From CAZKAP01 sp964552195 (GTDB lineage Bacteria > Bacteroidota > Bacteroidia > Flavobacteriales > Flavobacteriaceae), in the NCBI GenBank assembly GCA_964552195.1, contig CAZKFM010000006.1, positions 109,767-173,766 on the forward strand: DNA of 64,000 bases, read 5' to 3'. Made by a program: the position numbers and the translations under genes. The notes beneath the pieces are model-generated. The model did not search any database, was not told the origin of the DNA, and saw nothing but the letters and a program-made list of their open reading frames with translations. Of this stretch, positions 61,060-64,000 are shown in pieces (position 1 is the stretch's first letter; every line of letters begins with the position of its first letter).

Positions 61060-62928
61060 TTATCTGCCCAGATGGACAAGCAATACACTAACGTCACTAG
61101 GATTTACCCCACTGATCCTAGACGCCTGAGCAATAGTTTCTGGTTGGACTTCGCTGAGTTTCTGTCGGGCTTCCATGCTTAGCGAACGAATGCTACTGAA
61201 CTCCATGTCACGTGGTATGCGGACATTTTCCAGGCGATTGATCTTATCTGCCAGGGCCTTTTCCTTCTCGATATAACCCGCGTACTTTACCTCGATCTCT
61301 GCTGTCTCCAGGATATTATCGTCCAGCCCCTGTTCTTCCGCGTAATCTTTAACCGCATCGAATCGCAGCAATTGATTCACATCTACTCCCGGTCTGAGGA
61401 ATAGTTTAGTATACTTATCCGTCTGTGTGACTCTTTTTGACTGTATTTCGTCCAGAATCTCATTGGCCGTTGGCAGATCAAAGCTGGTCTTGCTTAAAAA
61501 CCCTGTAAAATCGTCAATCTTCGCCCAGCGCTCTTTCATTCGATTTAAGCGATCTTCTCGTGCCAACCCAATGCCATAAGACTTCTCTGTCAGTCTGTAA
61601 TCGGCATTATCCTGGCGCAGCAAAGTGCGATACTCCGCCCTCGAGGTGAACATCCGATATGGCTCCTCAGTGCCTTTGGTGACCAGGTCGTCGATAAGCA
61701 CACCGATATAGGCCTCATTTCGTTTCAATACTACGGGTTCGGTCTCCTGTACGTACCGTGCCGCGTTAATACCCGCCATAAGGCCCTGTGCCGCAGCCTC
61801 CTCATATCCTGTGGTGCCGTTAATCTGACCGGCAAAGAACAAGCCTTGCAATACTTTGGTCTCCAGGGAGGCGTTTAATTGCTGAGGAGGGAAGTAATCG
61901 TACTCTATGGCATAACCGGGCCTGAAGAAACGAACGTGCTCGAACCCCTTAACTTTCTTAAGGGCTTTATATTGAATGTCTTCGGGTAATGATGTGGAAA
62001 ACCCATTAACGTATACCTCGACCGTCTGCCAACCCTCTGGTTCTACAAAAATCTGATGGCTATTCTTATCTTTGAACCGGTGAATCTTATCCTCTATACT
62101 TGGGCAGTACCTCGGTCCTATACTCTGTATTCGTCCGTTAAACATGGGTGAACGCTCGAAGCCTTGTTCTAGCAATTCATGAACTTCTTCGCTGGTATGC
62201 GTAAGCCAACAATCCAACTGCCGCTTGATTTGAAATTCCTGCAAGTACGAGAAAGTGCCCCCTCCGGGATCACCGGGCTGTACGGTCATCTTTGAATAAT
62301 CCAGCGACCGACCGTCCACACGCGGAGGGGTCCCCGTCTTCATTCGACCGCTACTAAACCCTAAATCTTCCAGGACCTCCGTTATTCCGTGAGAGGCCTT
62401 TTCTCCCATTCTTCCTCCCCCAAAATTCTTTTCACCTATATGAATTAGTCCATTCAGAAAAGTTCCGCTGGTCAGTATTACCGCCCTGGCATTAAAGTTT
62501 AGGCCCATGCCTGTGTTAACTCCTGTTATCCTGGTTCCTTCCCACTTAAGGCCAACAACCATATCCTGATAAAAATGAACTTTATCGATGGCTTCCAGTG
62601 CCATTCTCCATTCATACGAAAACAAGAAACGATCATTCTGAGTACGCGGACTCCACATAGCCGGACCTTTAGAACGATTCAGCATTTTAAACTGAACTGC
62701 ACTTTTATCGCTAATAATGCCGCTCACCCCTCCCATGGCATCAATCTCTCTTAAGATCTGGCCTTTTGCAATACCACCCATGGCAGGATTGCAGCTCATC
62801 TGCCCCAAATTCTGCAGGTTCATGCTAATCAACAGGGTATCCATGCCTATGTTGGCACTGGCCGCCGCTGCCTCACAACCCGCATGACCACCTCCTACTA
62901 CAATTACATCGTATACTTTATTGTCCAT
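61060..62928 (-). CDS. mnmG: tRNA uridine-5-carboxymethylaminomethyl modification enzyme MnmG (GidA)
   Basis: A 622-residue FAD protein that works with MnmE to modify U34 of several tRNAs. The FAD-binding GGGHAGCEAAAASA (12-25), GGRMGEKASHGI and C-terminal helical MnmE-contact region (ARISGVNPSDVSVLL) are present; length is normal. It starts 11 bases inside ybeY, and parS site 2 lies exactly at its start codon. Confidence 0.97.
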   Translation of the reverse strand: MDNKVYDVIVVGGGHAGCEAAAASANIGMDTLLISMNLQNLGQMSCNPAMGGIAKGQILREIDAMGGVSGIISDKSAVQFKMLNRSKGPAMWSPRTQNDRFLFSYEWRMALEAIDKVHFYQDMVVGLKWEGTRITGVNTGMGLNFNARAVILTSGTFLNGLIHIGEKNFGGGRMGEKASHGITEVLEDLGFSSGRMKTGTPPRVDGRSLDYSKMTVQPGDPGGGTFSYLQEFQIKRQLDCWLTHTSEEVHELLEQGFERSPMFNGRIQSIGPRYCPSIEDKIHRFKDKNSHQIFVEPEGWQTVEVYVNGFSTSLPEDIQYKALKKVKGFEHVRFFRPGYAIEYDYFPPQQLNASLETKVLQGLFFAGQINGTTGYEEAAAQGLMAGINAARYVQETEPVVLKRNEAYIGVLIDDLVTKGTEEPYRMFTSRAEYRTLLRQDNADYRLTEKSYGIGLAREDRLNRMKERWAKIDDFTGFLSKTSFDLPTANEILDEIQSKRVTQTDKYTKLFLRPGVDVNQLLRFDAVKDYAEEQGLDDNILETAEIEVKYAGYIEKEKALADKINRLENVRIPRDMEFSSIRSLSMEARQKLSEVQPETIAQASRISGVNPSDVSVLLVHLGR

Positions 62929-63343
62929 GTTCCACGTGAAACAATTGAAGCCAATGATCCTCTTCGTCTCTCATTGTCGTTTTCTCCTCTTCTGTTTGAT
63001 CGTTCATTCCTTTCATATGCAGTAGTCCATGTACCGTACATCTTCTGCACTCCTCTTCCACTGTAACTGACTCCAAACGGGCATTCTCCATTATACAGTC
63101 CATTCCTAAATGCAATACATAGGCCTGTATGGGGCCACTGGTCAGATCGAGACTAATCACATCCGTATTGTAATTATGACCCAACAAATCCTTGTTCAAT
63201 TCTTGCATTCCCTCAGCGTGCCAGAGTGTGATGTCCAGAAATCCACTCTGCCAATCCCACGTACTCATTATCCAATGTGCAAATACTGAAATCCCATGAG
63301 CATAGCACTCGAATCTAGTGTCCCTAACCTGCACGCTTATCAT
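62918..63343 (-). CDS. ybeY: Endoribonuclease YbeY
   Basis: A 141-residue metal-dependent endoribonuclease for 16S rRNA maturation and quality control. It shows LNKDLLGHNYNTDVISL and the metal motif HGLLHMKGMND (H105, H109, with Asp115 in place of the third His, as is common in Bacteroidota). The C-terminal FHVEHGQ is encoded by parS site 2. The gene overlaps both mnmG and the DUF4175-type gene (20 bases). Confidence 0.93.
   Translation of the reverse strand: MISVQVRDTRFECYAHGISVFAHWIMSTWDWQSGFLDITLWHAEGMQELNKDLLGHNYNTDVISLDLTSGPIQAYVLHLGMDCIMENARLESVTVEEECRRCTVHGLLHMKGMNDQTEEEKTTMRDEEDHWLQLFHVEHGQ
62928..62943. other. parS centromere-like site 2
   Basis: A second perfect TGTTCCACGTGAAACA. 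Its first base is also the first base of the mnmG start codon (minus strand), and it encodes FHVEH near the C-terminus of YbeY. It lies 1.9 kb from site 1. No other copy is visible in the window. Confidence 0.9.
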
Positions 63344-64000
63344 CGGATAAGTATTTACGAGCGCGAATCTTTGTACTTATATTAAGCGGAACTTCTCCTC
63401 TGTTCAAAATTTCATTTGATTCTTCATTCTTGCGCACGGGTGTATAGCCCTCTTTTCCCTCGAAAAACCGTTTATTGGTTCGTGATTCTCTCTTATTCTC
63501 CTTACCCTTTGTATTCACTGCCTCGCGTAATTTCAAGAGTTCCTGTTCGATGTTCAAGCCACGGTTCTCTGCACCTTGCACGCCGTCTTCCCTCAATAAC
63601 TGACGCTGCAATTCCTCCATTTGTCGTACTACATTCTCTCCTCTTCGTCTTGCATCTTCCTCCTGTATGTCCTCAAGCTGCTCCTCTAATTTTCGCCTGA
63701 TATCCTCCTGTTGTTTATAGATTTCAAACAACTCATCCCTGGACATTCCCGTATTGCCGTAACCGGATTTTCCGTCTTCTCCCTTACCCTCTCCTGGCTG
63801 GTTGCCACTGTTTTGGTCACTATTCTTTTCCTGAGTTTGCCGACTCTGACCAGGATTGGTGCTCCTGCTGTTATCCGAAGCTCTACCCCGACCCTGTTGG
63901 CCTTGTTGTCCTTGCTGACCCTGTTCGCCTTGATTCCCCTGTCGTCCTTGCTGACCCTGTTGCCCTTGCTGACCCTGTTGCCCTTGCTGACCCTGTTGCC
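63324..64000 (-). CDS. C-terminal part of a DUF4175-type protein with Gln/Gly repeat (5' end outside window)
   Basis: The frame stays open to the right edge, so 224 C-terminal residues are seen. Order: a Gln/Gly-rich repeat (GQQGQQ units) at the visible N-terminal side, a Ser/Asn-rich linker, a coiled-coil with YKQQEDIRRKLEEQLEDI, and a basic tail. This pattern and the position before ybeY are typical of DUF4175 family proteins, large Bacteroidota membrane proteins. An internal ATG at 63746 is not the true start. Confidence 0.75.
   Translation of the reverse strand, partial: QQGQQGQQGQQGQQGQQGRQGNQGEQGQQGQQGQQGRGRASDNSRSTNPGQSRQTQEKNSDQNSGNQPGEGKGEDGKSGYGNTGMSRDELFEIYKQQEDIRRKLEEQLEDIQEEDARRRGENVVRQMEELQRQLLREDGVQGAENRGLNIEQELLKLREAVNTKGKENKRESRTNKRFFEGKEGYTPVRKNEESNEILNRGEVPLNISTKIRARKYLSDDKRAG
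63946..64000. repeat. Perfect 18-bp tandem repeat within the DUF4175-type gene
   Basis: Three exact consecutive copies of CCTTGCTGACCCTGTTGC (63946, 63964 and 63982) run into the window edge, with degenerate copies to their left. The unit keeps frame and codes for six residues of Gln/Gly (GQQGQQ). Confidence 0.95.

Noticed and set aside
61195..61225. Another CACGTG near parS (in TGTCACGTGGTA)
   Set aside because: Only the central six bases match; the flanks do not fit the 16-bp parS consensus. The same applies to CACGTG at about 13296, 33702 and 39694.
63946..64000. Tandem repeats resembling the edge of a CRISPR array
   Set aside because: The 18-bp units are directly adjacent without spacers, keep reading frame and encode Gln/Gly residues of a long protein.

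Overview
The window is chromosomal DNA from a member of the Bacteroidota, most likely a marine Flavobacteriaceae species with moderate GC. The evidence is the gliding-motility genes gldH and sprE/porW, Bacteroidota-specific families (DUF4292, DUF4837, DUF4254, DUF5687, DUF6341, DUF6427, DUF6909, DUF4175), a PaaE-type reductase, an ATP synthase operon lacking atpD and atpC, and promoters of the Bacteroidota type (TTG, about 20 nt, TAnnTTTG). I cannot name the species. I see no rRNA, tRNA, CRISPR array, insertion sequence or prophage. Coding density is very high; the only gap above 300 bases (1341-1764) holds a probable 36-residue gene and a bidirectional terminator.

Layout. 1-1340: end of sdhA and all of sdhB. 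1.5-8.2 kb (minus): small protein, 3-oxoacid CoA-transferase A/B, class A PBP, GldH, PSP1/RicT-like protein, TrhO. 8.4-14 kb: recA, plsC-type acyltransferase, trpS, dprA, an HU-SPOR protein, a thioesterase. 14-20.4 kb (minus): a tightly overlapping envelope operon (lipoprotein, flippase, dut, nucleotidyltransferase, TPR protein, DUF4292 lipoprotein, EnvC-like factor). 20.5-28.8 kb (minus): atpBEFHAG, preceded by atpZ, bactofilin and sprE/porW. 28.9-37.4 kb: an ABC exporter with DUF5687 permease, an NAD(P)H:ferredoxin reductase-type flavoprotein, a patatin, an arsenosugar-type pair (AhpD-like plus ArsS radical SAM), and a GT9/DUF4254/DUF6427/DUF6341 group. 37.4-38.7 kb: purD.

38.8-49.7 kb (minus) is a Wzx/Wzy-type surface polysaccharide locus: Wzz-like protein, small lipoprotein, flippase, sulfotransferase, polymerase/ligase-type membrane proteins, GT4, WecG/TagA, WcaJ-type initiating transferase and UDP-glucuronate decarboxylase, closed by a strong terminator. 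Its upstream half (about 44.4-49.7 kb) is visibly more AT-rich than the surroundings and looks acquired. Upstream lie DUF6909 (apparently carrying a nucleoside-phosphorylase-like domain), a GH3-type enzyme, and a catalytically intact M23 peptidase.

53.9-64 kb: tatA, DUF4837 lipoprotein, LysM lytic transglycosylase, pgk, holB, an OmpH-like lipoprotein, a methyltransferase, mnmG, ybeY and the end of a DUF4175-type protein with a Gln/Gly repeat. Two perfect 16-bp parS sites flank mnmG, which suggests that the right end of the window lies in the origin-proximal domain.
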